Shown: positions 8,410 through 17,391 of the stretch, piece after piece | Layout of the letters: every line of letters starts with the position of its first letter | Position numbering within the stretch: position 1 is the stretch's first letter | Assembly: GCA_017634455.1 (NCBI GenBank) | Contig: JAGBNK010000009.1 | Location: 1-64,000, forward strand | Length of the DNA stretch: 64,000 nt | Origin: Lachnospiraceae bacterium | GTDB lineage: Bacteria; Bacillota; Clostridia; Lachnospirales; Lachnospiraceae | Direction: 5' to 3' | Made by a program: the position numbers and the translations under genes | The notes under the pieces: generated by a model | The model's input: only the letters and a program-made list of their open reading frames with translations | What the model was told of the DNA's origin: nothing | The model's database searches: none

Positions 8410-8498
8410 AAAAGCTGACTGTCAGAATTCCTTAATAAAATATATCAGGATATCCCAGACACTCAGCTTTTTTATTTTACACTCAGCTTTTTTATTTT
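8410..8498. terminator. Bidirectional terminator with duplicated arm
   Basis: AAAAGCTGACTGTC (8410-8423) pairs with GACACTCAGCTTTT (8458-8471) with one mismatch. It lies between the convergent CLC and alpha-galactosidase genes and would serve both. The 3' arm plus T-tract (20 bp, 8459-8478) is exactly repeated at 8479-8498. Confidence 0.75.
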
Positions 8499-8569
8499 AA
8501 AGCCAACTATTTAATTATTATCAAGCCAGTCTATAACAGTTTTTATCACTAAATTTCCAGCATATCAGA

Positions 8570-10909
8570 CTAGTCTTCCACTGCCTCCATGAAATACAAT
8601 CTACCGGAATAATCAGGGAAGAATCTCACATCTCCATCATATCCAGTTCCAACAAAGGACTGATGTAATCTCACTCCCTCATTCATAATTGCACTGCCAT
8701 AGCATACATAATCTTCTACTTCACCAGGCATCTTCACAAACTTCGCAATAAGATTCTGCATTAATGAACCAGGCTTAACATGGAATGGTGCAGCTGTATT
8801 TATCAAATCACCAAATAACTTCACATTGTATTCTGTCTTGATATTTGTGAAATGATATTTCATATCAGGATCCAAGCCCTTGGCTCTGAAGCATGCATAC
8901 ATCTCATTTGGCATAACTTCTTTCTGAACCAGCATACCAATAGCCTGTTTCTTGTCCTTAGATACCACATTCCACATTACATGATTGCCATATTCCACTC
9001 TGTAGAAATCACCAAACTGCCATGTCTTGCGGTATTTCTTGTACAACTCAATCTGAGTCTTGATTTCCTTTAACTCATCCTTGGACAAGTCACAGAGGTT
9101 AGTCTCATAACCCAGCACTCCAAAGGATGCCACTGCAAATCTGGTTGCAAGTGGTGTAGAACGAAGTGTCTGATGGTTAGGACAAGATGACACATGAGCT
9201 GTAACTGTATTCAGTGGATAGCCATAGCTATATCCATTCTGAATAGACAGACGGCTAATGGCATCAGTGTTATCACTACCCCAGATTTGTGGGAAGTAGC
9301 ACAATGCACCCAAATCAAATCTGTTACCACCTGAAGCACATCCCTCAAAGAGAATGTGTGGGAACTTCTCTGTCAAATTCTTGGCAAGCTTGTACACTCC
9401 CATAATATATCTATGAGAAAGTTCTCCCTGTCTATCCTTTGACAGATACTGAGAATAATAATCAGAGAAGATTCTGTTCATATCCCATTTTACATAAGCA
9501 ATATTGGCACTTCCCAAAACCTTCACCATAGACTCAGTAATATAATCTACAACCTCTGGATTAGCGAAATCCAGGATTCTCTGGTTTCTACCTTCCGAAT
9601 GATGACATCCTGGAATTTCAATACTCCACTCTGGATGTGCGCGATATAAATCACTGTCCACATTTACCATTTCAGGCTCAATCCAGATACCAAAATCCAA
9701 ACCTAATTTATTAATTTTACGGCAAAGTCCGTCAACTCCACCTGGTAATTTCTTCTTATTTGGGGTCCAGTCGCCTAATGCTCTCTTGTCATCATGTCGC
9801 TCTCCGAACCAGCCGTCATCCATAACGAATAACTCTACGCCTACATCCTTACCCATCTTCGCCAGCTTTACCAAACTGCTCTCAGATATATTGAAGTAAG
9901 AGGCCTCCCAACTATTTAAAAGAAGCGGTCTCTCCTTGTCTTTCCACTCGCCGCGTACAATATGTTCCTTGACGAAATCATGCATATGTCTGCTCATACC
10001 GTCATGTCCGTCATGAGAGTATGTCATAATTGCCTCTGGTGCTTCAAAGCTCTCACCTGGAGCAATTGTAAACTCAAATCCCTGAGGATTAATACCTGTT
10101 ACAATACGAGTCTTGTCATAAGCATTGACCTCTACTGCCTCGTAATGGTTACCGCTGTATACCAGATTGAATCCGTAACAGTCACCATATTCCGCAGATG
10201 TATTGGCATCACTTACCATAATAAATGGATTGCTTCTGTTTGATGAGCAACCTGTGTAAGATGAATTTACAAACTTACCAATATTGACAGTAGTATCATA
10301 CTTCTGCATCTCCTTCACCCATCCGCCGTGGAAGGATGAAACCACAAGTCCAGCCTTGTTCAAATCAAGCTGAGCACTCATAAGTCTACGCAACTTAACT
10401 TCTTCATCACTTGTATTAATGAACTTAGCATCTCTTGAAATAACATCTGTATCAGCAAATACATAATAATTCAGACGAAGTGTGTAACCGTTGTTCTTGT
10501 CCTTCAACTCAATGCGAAGAGTCTCCACTTCCTTTGCATTGTCATAAGAACTTGGCAGAGTCTCAAGAGCCTCCTTACCAGCCAATTTCTCAGCGCTTTC
10601 AAATACAAAATCAGTTGTAGTACTGCCATCTGCAGCAACAACTTCAACAAAAGGTTCTCTAATATCCCCTTTGCCATATCCTGACATCTCTAAGCACATA
10701 TCTTCCAAAGTGAATTCAGCATGCTCTGAATCATAAGCAATTGAATTACCCGGCTGGAATTTATGCTTCTCAACCAAAGACTCAGGATCAGCTATATTTA
10801 TTTTCGACCCATAATATAGATGCTCTAAATGACCAGTTTCCATTACGCGAAAAGCATAAGTTGTATTGTTGGTATTTAGCACATACAAATTGTCTCTTAT
10901 CTCGATCAT
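8570..10909 (-). CDS. Alpha-galactosidase, GH36
   Basis: A 779-residue family 36 glycoside hydrolase that removes terminal alpha-galactose from melibiose, raffinose and similar sugars. An N-terminal beta-sandwich is followed by a TIM barrel. The barrel shows LFVMDDGWFGERHDDKRALG, the nucleophile in AYVKWDMNR (about residue 480) and the acid/base in WGSDNTDA (about 540), with the substrate loop CASGGNRFDLGALC between them. There is no signal peptide, so it acts in the cytoplasm on sugar brought in by the adjacent symporter. The start at 10909 has GGAGACAAC just upstream. Length and motifs are typical; function is confident, substrate range is not. Confidence 0.95.
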   Translation of the reverse strand: MIEIRDNLYVLNTNNTTYAFRVMETGHLEHLYYGSKINIADPESLVEKHKFQPGNSIAYDSEHAEFTLEDMCLEMSGYGKGDIREPFVEVVAADGSTTTDFVFESAEKLAGKEALETLPSSYDNAKEVETLRIELKDKNNGYTLRLNYYVFADTDVISRDAKFINTSDEEVKLRRLMSAQLDLNKAGLVVSSFHGGWVKEMQKYDTTVNIGKFVNSSYTGCSSNRSNPFIMVSDANTSAEYGDCYGFNLVYSGNHYEAVEVNAYDKTRIVTGINPQGFEFTIAPGESFEAPEAIMTYSHDGHDGMSRHMHDFVKEHIVRGEWKDKERPLLLNSWEASYFNISESSLVKLAKMGKDVGVELFVMDDGWFGERHDDKRALGDWTPNKKKLPGGVDGLCRKINKLGLDFGIWIEPEMVNVDSDLYRAHPEWSIEIPGCHHSEGRNQRILDFANPEVVDYITESMVKVLGSANIAYVKWDMNRIFSDYYSQYLSKDRQGELSHRYIMGVYKLAKNLTEKFPHILFEGCASGGNRFDLGALCYFPQIWGSDNTDAISRLSIQNGYSYGYPLNTVTAHVSSCPNHQTLRSTPLATRFAVASFGVLGYETNLCDLSKDELKEIKTQIELYKKYRKTWQFGDFYRVEYGNHVMWNVVSKDKKQAIGMLVQKEVMPNEMYACFRAKGLDPDMKYHFTNIKTEYNVKLFGDLINTAAPFHVKPGSLMQNLIAKFVKMPGEVEDYVCYGSAIMNEGVRLHQSFVGTGYDGDVRFFPDYSGRLYFMEAVED

Positions 10910-11029
10910 GTTGTCTCCTTTCTTATATTTACACTCACAAACAAAATTATATTATAAATGCATATATTATGTAACATAGTTTTCATTCATTTTATTTGCA
11001 AATACTACTATACATATTTCGCAAATGAT

Positions 11030-11065
11030 AAAGCAAAGAGGAGCCGGCATGCCAGTCGACCCCTC
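11030..11065 (-). terminator. Terminator/attenuator between symporter and alpha-galactosidase
   Basis: A GC-rich hairpin (GAGG...CCTC arms around SphI-like GCATGC, 11038-11065) is followed on the minus strand by TTTGCTTT. It lies downstream of the symporter gene and would reduce read-through into the alpha-galactosidase gene, which has AT-rich promoter-like DNA in 10910-11000. Confidence 0.55.
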
Positions 11066-11139
11066 CCTGTTTTTCGTCTCTATATAAATTCCTGAGCACT
11101 CCCACATAAAGTTTATTTAAAATGCTTAAATACTATTTA

Positions 11140-12555
11140 TTAAGCATTGTTTTTCTTGCTTTCCAATTTAGCAGTAATTTCTTCCATCTTTTCATCTGTC
11201 AAGATGTATTTCGCACGGAATACAAAGAATCCAACCAATAATACAAGAATTGGAATCAATGTCATAGAAAAACGAAGTCCCATTCTTGATGCATCAGAAA
11301 TTGGTTCTACAATTACAGCTTCTTTATCAGCACTGATATGGAAAATTGCAAGTACCATTGATGATAAGAATCCGGCAACACCTGAAGCTAATTTAACAAC
11401 AAATGTCTGCATTGAGAAGATAACAGACTCTTCTCTATGTCCATTTTTAACTTCACCATAATCTACTGTGTTAGCCAAGAAAACAGTAATAATTACATTT
11501 AACACACCAACTGCAGCCATAATAAGAGCAGCAGGAATAAGTAACCAGTTTACATTACTTGTTCCAGAAAGTGATTCTGCAATGATAATAAAGTATCCAA
11601 CAATTGCCATTCCAAAGCATGTATAAAAAATCTTTACTGTATCCATGAACTTTCTAAAAATCGGGAACAAGAAAATCATAGCTAAAATCTGGCATCCACC
11701 ACCTACAGTATTAAATAATGTAAAATCTTGCTGATAGGTTGCAGGAGAAAAATCATATTTCAAGAAGAAATATACCAGCTGCTGTGTAATATATAAAGCT
11801 GTATTAATCATTACAATTGCAACTACAACTGTCATAGCCTGATCGTTTCTGAACAATGCTTTAAACATCTCTCCAACAGTAGCAGTCTTCATATCTACTG
11901 TAGATTTCTCTTTAACAAAAATACATGTAATAATAATAAATACTACAAAAATCAAACCGATTACAAGAGCAAATTTTGAATAACCCAAACGATTGATTTC
12001 ATTATCAGTTGTGCCTCCCATAGCCTTACCAATTGCAGCAACTGTCATAACAGTTATAATTGAAATAAGAGCTGAACCAACACCTGCCATAGAACGGGCA
12101 AAAGCTGATAAGCCTTCACGCTCTTTTCCAGACTCTGTAAAAGCAGGAATCATTGACCAATAAGGAATATCCATCATAGTATAAGTAACACCCCAAAGGA
12201 TATATGTAACAGATGCATAAGCAATCATACCCTTTGCATCAAGTGTTGGTGGAATTGAGTACATCAAATAAAGCATCACTGCATTTGTAACAGTACCAAT
12301 TAATAACCAAGGTCTGAATTTACCCCATTTTGTCTTTGTCTTTGCAACCAAAATACCCATGATTGGATCGTTGAATGCATCGAATACACGGGCAGCCATA
12401 AGCAAAATACCAATAGCAACTGCGCTAATACCCATAACATCTGTGAAATAAATCTGGATATATGATGCCGAAAGCATATATACCATATCTTTTCCAATAG
12501 CGCCTAGACCATATGCCCCTTTTTCTAAACCTGTCAATTTTTTCTTCGCTTCCAT
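11140..12555 (-). CDS. GPH-family sugar:cation symporter (MelB-like)
   Basis: A 471-residue transporter with 12 predicted membrane helices. The family signature of glycoside-pentoside-hexuronide symporters is present: GKDMVYMLSASYIQIYFTDV near the N-terminus, then RVFDAFNDPIMG (about residues 55-66) and KTKWGKFRPWLLIG. Members bring in melibiose, lactose, xylosides or similar with Na+ or H+. The alpha-galactosidase gene directly downstream makes a melibiose- or raffinose-type substrate the best guess. The gene is 18 bp downstream of the glycosyltransferase-like gene, so the two are probably one transcript. Confidence 0.88.
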   Translation of the reverse strand: MEAKKKLTGLEKGAYGLGAIGKDMVYMLSASYIQIYFTDVMGISAVAIGILLMAARVFDAFNDPIMGILVAKTKTKWGKFRPWLLIGTVTNAVMLYLMYSIPPTLDAKGMIAYASVTYILWGVTYTMMDIPYWSMIPAFTESGKEREGLSAFARSMAGVGSALISIITVMTVAAIGKAMGGTTDNEINRLGYSKFALVIGLIFVVFIIITCIFVKEKSTVDMKTATVGEMFKALFRNDQAMTVVVAIVMINTALYITQQLVYFFLKYDFSPATYQQDFTLFNTVGGGCQILAMIFLFPIFRKFMDTVKIFYTCFGMAIVGYFIIIAESLSGTSNVNWLLIPAALIMAAVGVLNVIITVFLANTVDYGEVKNGHREESVIFSMQTFVVKLASGVAGFLSSMVLAIFHISADKEAVIVEPISDASRMGLRFSMTLIPILVLLVGFFVFRAKYILTDEKMEEITAKLESKKNNA

Positions 12556-12573
12556 CTTAATAAAACTCCTCTC

Positions 12574-14031
12574 TTACTTGTTTTTCAACCCCATAGCCAG
12601 CTCTACAACCTTGTACGCTCCATTGTAAAGTCCAACCGAATTGTTTGTATTGATATTTTCACACATTTCATTCAAGAGATCTGTCTGCATAAATATGTCG
12701 ATCATCTGAATTACATGTGGTATATCCCTGCACTCTAATGTTCCATCACCAACTTCAGCTGAGTGGATAGCACCCCACATCTCATGCTTTCCAACTCTTG
12801 GAATAAAGAGCTTTGGAACTGGATAAAATGCTAACTCAGAAGGCTTTGTTGCAAGAACATCTGCACTTCTCATAAGCAGATTTGTAATATAAACTGCTTC
12901 GAAAATATTCTCATGATAGAATCCGTGAATTCCTTCTACATCTCCTGTAAGAGCATCCTCTGCGAACTTGCTTGATGCATCAAACTCATTGAAATGCTCT
13001 GTAGATAATTCCTTCATCTCTGGAATCTGCTGTAATAAGTAATCCCAAACTCCCTTGTAATCACCAACATTTACATACAAAGCAGCCTTACCTGCCTTGA
13101 TTGAAGGAATGAGGTGCTTGATGATAGCTTCAAAGATCTCTCTCTGTGCTCCTGCTCCACCGATTGTAAGCAAGAATCTCATTGGCTTACCCTCAGCCTT
13201 TCTAGCAATACGAGCATCACAGTCAGCCTTGATATTTGATACAAGCTCATGATCAATATAATGACCTGTGTATACCAAATCATCTGCTGGCATTGGATTA
13301 CATACCTTATCCTTGTTCATACCATTGAGGATTCTGTATCCCATGTAAGCATTCTTACACTGGATTGTATGCACACTTCCTTCTGCGAAATGTAAAGCCA
13401 TTGGCCAGTTATCTGGAATAGCATTTACTACATATTTCATACCTGCATGGATAGCAGCCTGTGCTGGCCATACATGTGTACCGATTACGGGAATATCCTT
13501 TGGTACATTCTTGTATACAGTAGCCATAAGCTCTGCATTCTTCTGATCAGCTGAATTGTATGACAAAGCTCTGAAGCCTTCATAGTTCATCCACTCCCAG
13601 AATTTATTGAACAATGGATTCTTGGACAATCTAGAACCAAGAGAATAGAGATCATTCTGTGCACTGATAATCTTGGTACATGTTGTCTGAGGATATCCAT
13701 TTAAATCCATCCAATATGGTGTATATCCCATAGACTTAGCAGCTGATGCCATAGCCATTGAAATTCTGTAGTGACCGAATCCCATACGGATATTTCCAAC
13801 GATAATACCCTTCTCTGTGTCAAATGGCACTTCGCTCTCACCATCCTGAAGCAATATGTCATATACTCCAAGTGAATCACCGATTCTGTCATTCTTCTTC
13901 ACAATAGTGTTGTAGCTGACATCAGAATCATCACCGAATTTCTTGGCATATTTCTTCTTTGACTTCACTGCCTTGTTGTAATCCTTATCACTGATTACAT
14001 TGCCAAATATAACCTTTGACTTGTCTTGCAT
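12574..14031 (-). CDS. GT-B-like glycosyltransferase-type protein, specificity unknown
   Basis: A 485-residue cytoplasmic protein. The first half has GIIVGNIRMGFGHYRISMAM, like the N-terminal GH loop of MGDG-synthase/MurG-type glycosyltransferases. The second half has FLLTIGGAGAQREIFEAI, like the nucleotide-sugar-binding half of the GT-B fold. Other motifs (HVWPAQAAIH, IPDNWPMALHFAEG) are ones I cannot assign. The ATG at 14031 is preceded by AAGGGAGG with 9-11 nt spacing; an earlier start lacks a ribosome site. It lies between TetR and the sugar symporter, which suggests a role in galactoside or glycolipid metabolism, but this is inference. Confidence 0.6.
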   Translation of the reverse strand: MQDKSKVIFGNVISDKDYNKAVKSKKKYAKKFGDDSDVSYNTIVKKNDRIGDSLGVYDILLQDGESEVPFDTEKGIIVGNIRMGFGHYRISMAMASAAKSMGYTPYWMDLNGYPQTTCTKIISAQNDLYSLGSRLSKNPLFNKFWEWMNYEGFRALSYNSADQKNAELMATVYKNVPKDIPVIGTHVWPAQAAIHAGMKYVVNAIPDNWPMALHFAEGSVHTIQCKNAYMGYRILNGMNKDKVCNPMPADDLVYTGHYIDHELVSNIKADCDARIARKAEGKPMRFLLTIGGAGAQREIFEAIIKHLIPSIKAGKAALYVNVGDYKGVWDYLLQQIPEMKELSTEHFNEFDASSKFAEDALTGDVEGIHGFYHENIFEAVYITNLLMRSADVLATKPSELAFYPVPKLFIPRVGKHEMWGAIHSAEVGDGTLECRDIPHVIQMIDIFMQTDLLNEMCENINTNNSVGLYNGAYKVVELAMGLKNK

Positions 14032-14136
14032 ATTAATTATTCCTCCCTTATTAATATATATAAACATCTATATATCCAAGCTATATGTATAACTTCTTAT
14101 TAGAATATTTATTTCTTATATAATATGTAAAATGAT

Positions 14137-14691
14137 TTACTTAACCAAAACGCCATCAACCATAATTGATACAAGTTCATCAAGAGCATCTGCATATTCG
14201 ATACCCATCTTGTCCAACTCATCAGACATAAGCAATCTCTCTACTGCAGCCTCAAAAGTAATCTGAAATACTCTGAAATCTATCTCTCGTACAATACCGG
14301 CCTTCACGCCTTCCTGAAATAATGAAATAGTTGTATCCCAATCACTCTCAATTCTCTTCTGCACAATGGCATAAATCTCAGGATATTTATTTCTAAGTGC
14401 ATATGCTTCATTGAAGCTGAACTCTCTATATCCATCCGGAAGCACGCCCAAGATCATTCTAATCTTCTGCTCAAGAGATAATGATTCATTATTTAATATC
14501 TCTGCTTCGCTCTCTTTTACCTTGTCAAACAGATAATCAGCCATAGCCATAAGCAATGACTTCTTATCTCTAAAAGCTACATAAATTGTCTTCTTGCTCA
14601 TTCCTAATTCATGAGCAACATCATCCATGGTGAATTTCACACCTTTTCTCTTAACAACCTCAATTGCTCCGAGTAATACTTTCTCCCTCAT
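14137..14691 (-). CDS. TetR-family transcriptional regulator
   Basis: A 184-residue protein with an N-terminal TetR HTH (FTMDDVAHELGMSKKTIYVA, about residues 18-37, followed by FRDKKSLL). The C-terminal ligand domain is all-helical and has no recognisable ligand. The start at 14691 is preferred because GGGAG sits 8 nt upstream; an ATG two codons earlier is too close. It reads into the glycosyltransferase-like gene about 100 bp downstream and is divergent from the two small-protein genes, so either could be its target. Confidence 0.88.
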   Translation of the reverse strand: MREKVLLGAIEVVKRKGVKFTMDDVAHELGMSKKTIYVAFRDKKSLLMAMADYLFDKVKESEAEILNNESLSLEQKIRMILGVLPDGYREFSFNEAYALRNKYPEIYAIVQKRIESDWDTTISLFQEGVKAGIVREIDFRVFQITFEAAVERLLMSDELDKMGIEYADALDELVSIMVDGVLVK

Positions 14692-14798
14692 TTTCATATC
14701 TCCCAATAGACTTCTTCTACACACGGGTTTCGCCTAGACCATATGATTTCAGGCCTTTTGGAAACCAAGAAACTAAATATAGTTTTATCGTTTCCTAT

Positions 14799-14827
14799 AT
14801 TGTAACATTCCACCGTCCTTGTAACAA
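14799..14827 (-). promoter_or_regulatory. Candidate tetR promoter
   Basis: Minus-strand TTGTTA (14827-14822) and TACAAT (14804-14799) with a 17-bp spacer, about 110 bp upstream of the tetR start. Two TGTTACAA direct repeats overlap both elements and could be operator half-sites for self-repression. Confidence 0.45.
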
Positions 14828-15085
14828 CACTACATATCTCACAAAAAAGATTCTCTGCTTTTGTACATTTTTTCAAAGGCTTAATTTTTGGATATCTTGA
14901 ACAATAGATATTTCATAAATGTTACCTGAAAGTTACCTTTTGAAGACATGTATGGTAATATTGCATAATTTCAGCACCTTGTATTTGTGCAATATCACGG
15001 GAACATATTTCATACCCCTTGTCTACTTTTCCAGTAAAACCCATATTTTTTGTGTTATTTGCACAATTTTCTTTAAAAGTTTTTG

Positions 15086-15114
15086 TTGACATTGTCGGAA
15101 CCAGGGTGTATAGT
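15086..15114 (+). promoter_or_regulatory. Strong sigma-A-type promoter for the small-protein genes
   Basis: A perfect TTGACA (15086-15091), a 17-bp spacer and TATAGT (15109-15114). It is the best-matching vegetative promoter I saw in the window, about 31 bp ahead of the first small ORF. Confidence 0.8.
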
Positions 15115-15144
15115 AATATCATCAAAGGAAAGGAGCACAAGAAA

Positions 15145-15261
15145 ATGTTTGATGATTCACTTTATGAGTTGTATGTAAGCTATGATCGTTACGTACGTAA
15201 GCAGGAAGCAAAAAACGAGAAGCCAGTTTCATTTTTGAAGTATGCTTTCGGTAACTACTAA
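15145..15261 (+). CDS. Small protein 1 of a tandem homologous pair (38 aa)
   Basis: A 38-residue protein of unknown function. It has the ribosome site AAGGAG eight or so bases upstream of ATG and a strong promoter. The C-terminal two thirds are shared with the next gene: YxRYVRxQEA (residues 13-22), then VSFxKYAxGxY at the very end. The sequence is rich in Tyr and in balanced charges, with no signal peptide, no membrane segment and no cysteine. It looks like an amphipathic helix with an aromatic tail. Homology to a second copy, together with good expression signals, argues strongly that it is real. I do not recognise the family. Confidence 0.8.
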   Translation: MFDDSLYELYVSYDRYVRKQEAKNEKPVSFLKYAFGNY

Positions 15262-15351
15262 GATTCATGGTAGATACAACCGGTCTTAACAAGACCACAA
15301 AACAGGTAACAATTTAAATTAATTATAAATAACTTTATGGAGGTACAAATT

Positions 15352-15471
15352 ATGGAATTCACAAATTCACTTGGTTTAGTAGTAGCAGATTATGAGAGAT
15401 ATGTAAGATCACAGGAAGCAGTTGGTAAGGATGCAGTTTCATTCTTCAAGTACGCTTTGGGTCAGTACTAA
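15352..15471 (+). CDS. Small protein 2 of a tandem homologous pair (39 aa)
   Basis: A 39-residue paralogue of the preceding small protein. Aligned end to end, the two share about half of their residues: SL near the start, YxRYVRxQEA in the middle, VSFxKYAxGxY at the C-terminus. Most differences are conservative (D/E, L/F, N/Q). TATGGAGG lies eight or nine bases upstream of ATG. The 90-bp gap from copy 1 contains a short hairpin GGTCTT-AAC-AAGACC, and a terminator follows copy 2, so the pair is one transcript. The function is unknown. The pattern fits selection on the protein, since the nucleotide sequences have diverged more. Confidence 0.8.
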   Translation: MEFTNSLGLVVADYERYVRSQEAVGKDAVSFFKYALGQY

Positions 15472-15524
15472 TCTACATCGCATAATTTGGTGCAAGGGTG
15501 GCAGATGCACTGCTCCCTTTCTAG

Positions 15525-15556
15525 AAGCCCGGAGGAATCCGAGGCTTATTTTTTTG
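15525..15556 (+). terminator. Terminator of the small-protein transcript
   Basis: AAGCCCGGA pairs with TCCGAGGCTT (15525-15547) around GGAA, and a run of Ts follows. It ends the plus-strand two-gene unit. Confidence 0.85.
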
Positions 15557-15637
15557 CCTAAAATCATTTCACTTCTCTCCAGTCCATTATCATCATCTGT
15601 ATTAATTCTCACCAGTTCATCATCTTTATTATTTCAA

Positions 15638-15682
15638 ATAAAAAGAACTGTCAGATCTCATACATTACCATCTGACAGTCCC
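15638..15682 (-). terminator. galT terminator
   Basis: GAACTGTCAGAT (from 15645) pairs with ATCTGACAGTCC, and the minus strand then reads TTCTTTTTATTTG. It lies about 90 bp downstream of the galT stop codon, facing the small-protein terminator. Confidence 0.8.
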
Positions 15683-15770
15683 TTATACACATCTTACTAT
15701 GTTTCTTTATATAATTATTTTTCTAAATTATATAATCTCAATGTAGTTTCAAGATACTCTGAATTGCTAA

Positions 15771-17273
15771 TTATAAAACAGCAATAAATCTTCTGAACTC
15801 AGCAAGTCCTTCTTCTGTGCACTTAAATACACCAGCATCTTCCAATACTTTGCAGAATACTTTACCAACTTCCTGCTGAAGCACTTCCTCAACATTGGAT
15901 GCATCAACAGTCTTGCCTGCAGCTTTGTACTCAGCCATAAATTCATCAACCCAATCCGCATGCTTCTCAAGAGTTTCATTTGCTCTGATGTCTTCACCCT
16001 TTACAATAGCATCTGCCAACTCTTCAAGTTCACCCTTTAGTCTGGCTGGTAATACTGCAAGCCCCATTACTTCAATAAGTCCAATATTTTCCTTCTTAAT
16101 ATGATGAAGCTTCTCATGTGGATGATATACACCAAGTGGATGCTCCTCTGTTGTAATATTATTTCTCAAAGCCAAGTCAAGTTCGAATAAATCTCCTCTT
16201 CTTCTGGCAATTGGAGTGATTGTATTGTGTGGCTCACCATCTGTCTCTGCGTAAACAAATGCGTCCTCATCTGTATATCCTCTCCATGTCTGCAGGATAT
16301 GATCAGCCAATTCAATAATTCTCTTCTCATCCTTGCACTGCAATCTGATTACTGAGAGAGGCCATTTTACAATACCGGCCTTTACATCCTCATAACCCTT
16401 TACAGTAAACTCCTCAATTATAGGAGCCTTTTCCATGGCAAATGTATAATGACCACCCTGGAAATGATCATGACTCAAAATTGATCCACCAACGATTGGA
16501 AGGTCTGCATTGGATCCAAGGAAATAATGTGGGAACAACTTAATAAAGTCAAACAACTTAATAAATGTAGCCTTCTCCACCTTCATTGGCACATGCTGTC
16601 CATTGAATACGATACAATGCTCATTGTAATATACATATGGAGAATACTGGAATCCCCACTTGCAATCATTTATTGTAATAGGAATAATTCTATGATTCTC
16701 TCTTGCAGGATGGTTTACCCTTCCAGCATAACCTTCATTTTCCATGCAAAGCAAGCACTTAGGATAAGATGACTGCTTAGCATTCTTGGCAGCTGCAATA
16801 GCCTTTGGATCCTTCTCAGGCTTTGAAAGATTGATAGTAATATCAAGTGTGCCGTAATCTGTATCTACAGTCCACTTCTTATCTTTCTTAACTCTGTAAG
16901 TTCTGATATAGTCACTATTTCTGCTGAGATTAAAGAAGTAATCTGTTGCATCCTGTGGAGATTTCTCATACTCCTCCCAGAAAGTCTTCTGCACTGTAGC
17001 AGGTCTAGGACAGAGGCAGTTCATAAGTCTTGTATCAAACAAATCTCTATATACTACACTATCCTCAATCAATCCTTTGGCAACGGCCTCATCCAAAAGA
17101 TCAGCAAGCACATCTTCCAATACAATATTAGACAAATCACAATCTGGATCTGTATACTCATCCTCCTGCATTACATCCAATACCAAATTGGTCACATATG
17201 CTCTCTCGCACTCTTCTGTAAGACCAGTATCAATACCATACTGCACTAACTTCTTAATACTTTCCTGTAACAT
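15771..17273 (-). CDS. galT: Galactose-1-phosphate uridylyltransferase (Firmicute type)
   Basis: Transfers UMP between UDP-glucose and galactose-1-phosphate in the Leloir pathway. The 500-residue length and the ILSHDHFQGGHYTFAM segment (about residues 268-283) identify the long GalT_2 class of Firmicutes; GGFxxN-type features of the short class are absent. The cytoplasmic protein has an all-helical N-terminal domain (about 1-200) and the HIT-like catalytic half after it. The ATG at 17273 has GAGGGA 8 nt upstream. Neither galK nor galE is in the window. With the GH36 enzyme 5 kb away, it completes most of a galactoside route to glucose-1-phosphate. Confidence 0.95.
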   Translation of the reverse strand: MLQESIKKLVQYGIDTGLTEECERAYVTNLVLDVMQEDEYTDPDCDLSNIVLEDVLADLLDEAVAKGLIEDSVVYRDLFDTRLMNCLCPRPATVQKTFWEEYEKSPQDATDYFFNLSRNSDYIRTYRVKKDKKWTVDTDYGTLDITINLSKPEKDPKAIAAAKNAKQSSYPKCLLCMENEGYAGRVNHPARENHRIIPITINDCKWGFQYSPYVYYNEHCIVFNGQHVPMKVEKATFIKLFDFIKLFPHYFLGSNADLPIVGGSILSHDHFQGGHYTFAMEKAPIIEEFTVKGYEDVKAGIVKWPLSVIRLQCKDEKRIIELADHILQTWRGYTDEDAFVYAETDGEPHNTITPIARRRGDLFELDLALRNNITTEEHPLGVYHPHEKLHHIKKENIGLIEVMGLAVLPARLKGELEELADAIVKGEDIRANETLEKHADWVDEFMAEYKAAGKTVDASNVEEVLQQEVGKVFCKVLEDAGVFKCTEEGLAEFRRFIAVL

Positions 17274-17391
17274 TCTTATTCCCTCACTAATTCTTTATGA
17301 AATATAAATTCAAAAACTATATTAGCACAAAATAGTTTCCATGCAAAATCATTTTCGCTTAATAAATGGGCAATAACAATTTTCTTATAAA

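Larger units (their letters stand above)
14692..15144. other. 453-bp intergenic control region between tetR and the small-protein genes
   Basis: No convincing gene. It holds a promoter in each direction (listed separately). Also present are an 8-bp inverted repeat ATATTGCA (14958-14965) / TGCAATAT (14988-14995) separated by 22 bp, and two direct TGTTACAA repeats (minus strand) 19 bp apart, overlapping the tetR promoter. The short open frames here lack ribosome sites. Confidence 0.6.

Noticed and set aside
15019-15144. Longer version of small protein 1 starting at 15019
   Set aside because: The extension would begin upstream of the promoter at 15086-15114, and copy 2 has no matching extension.
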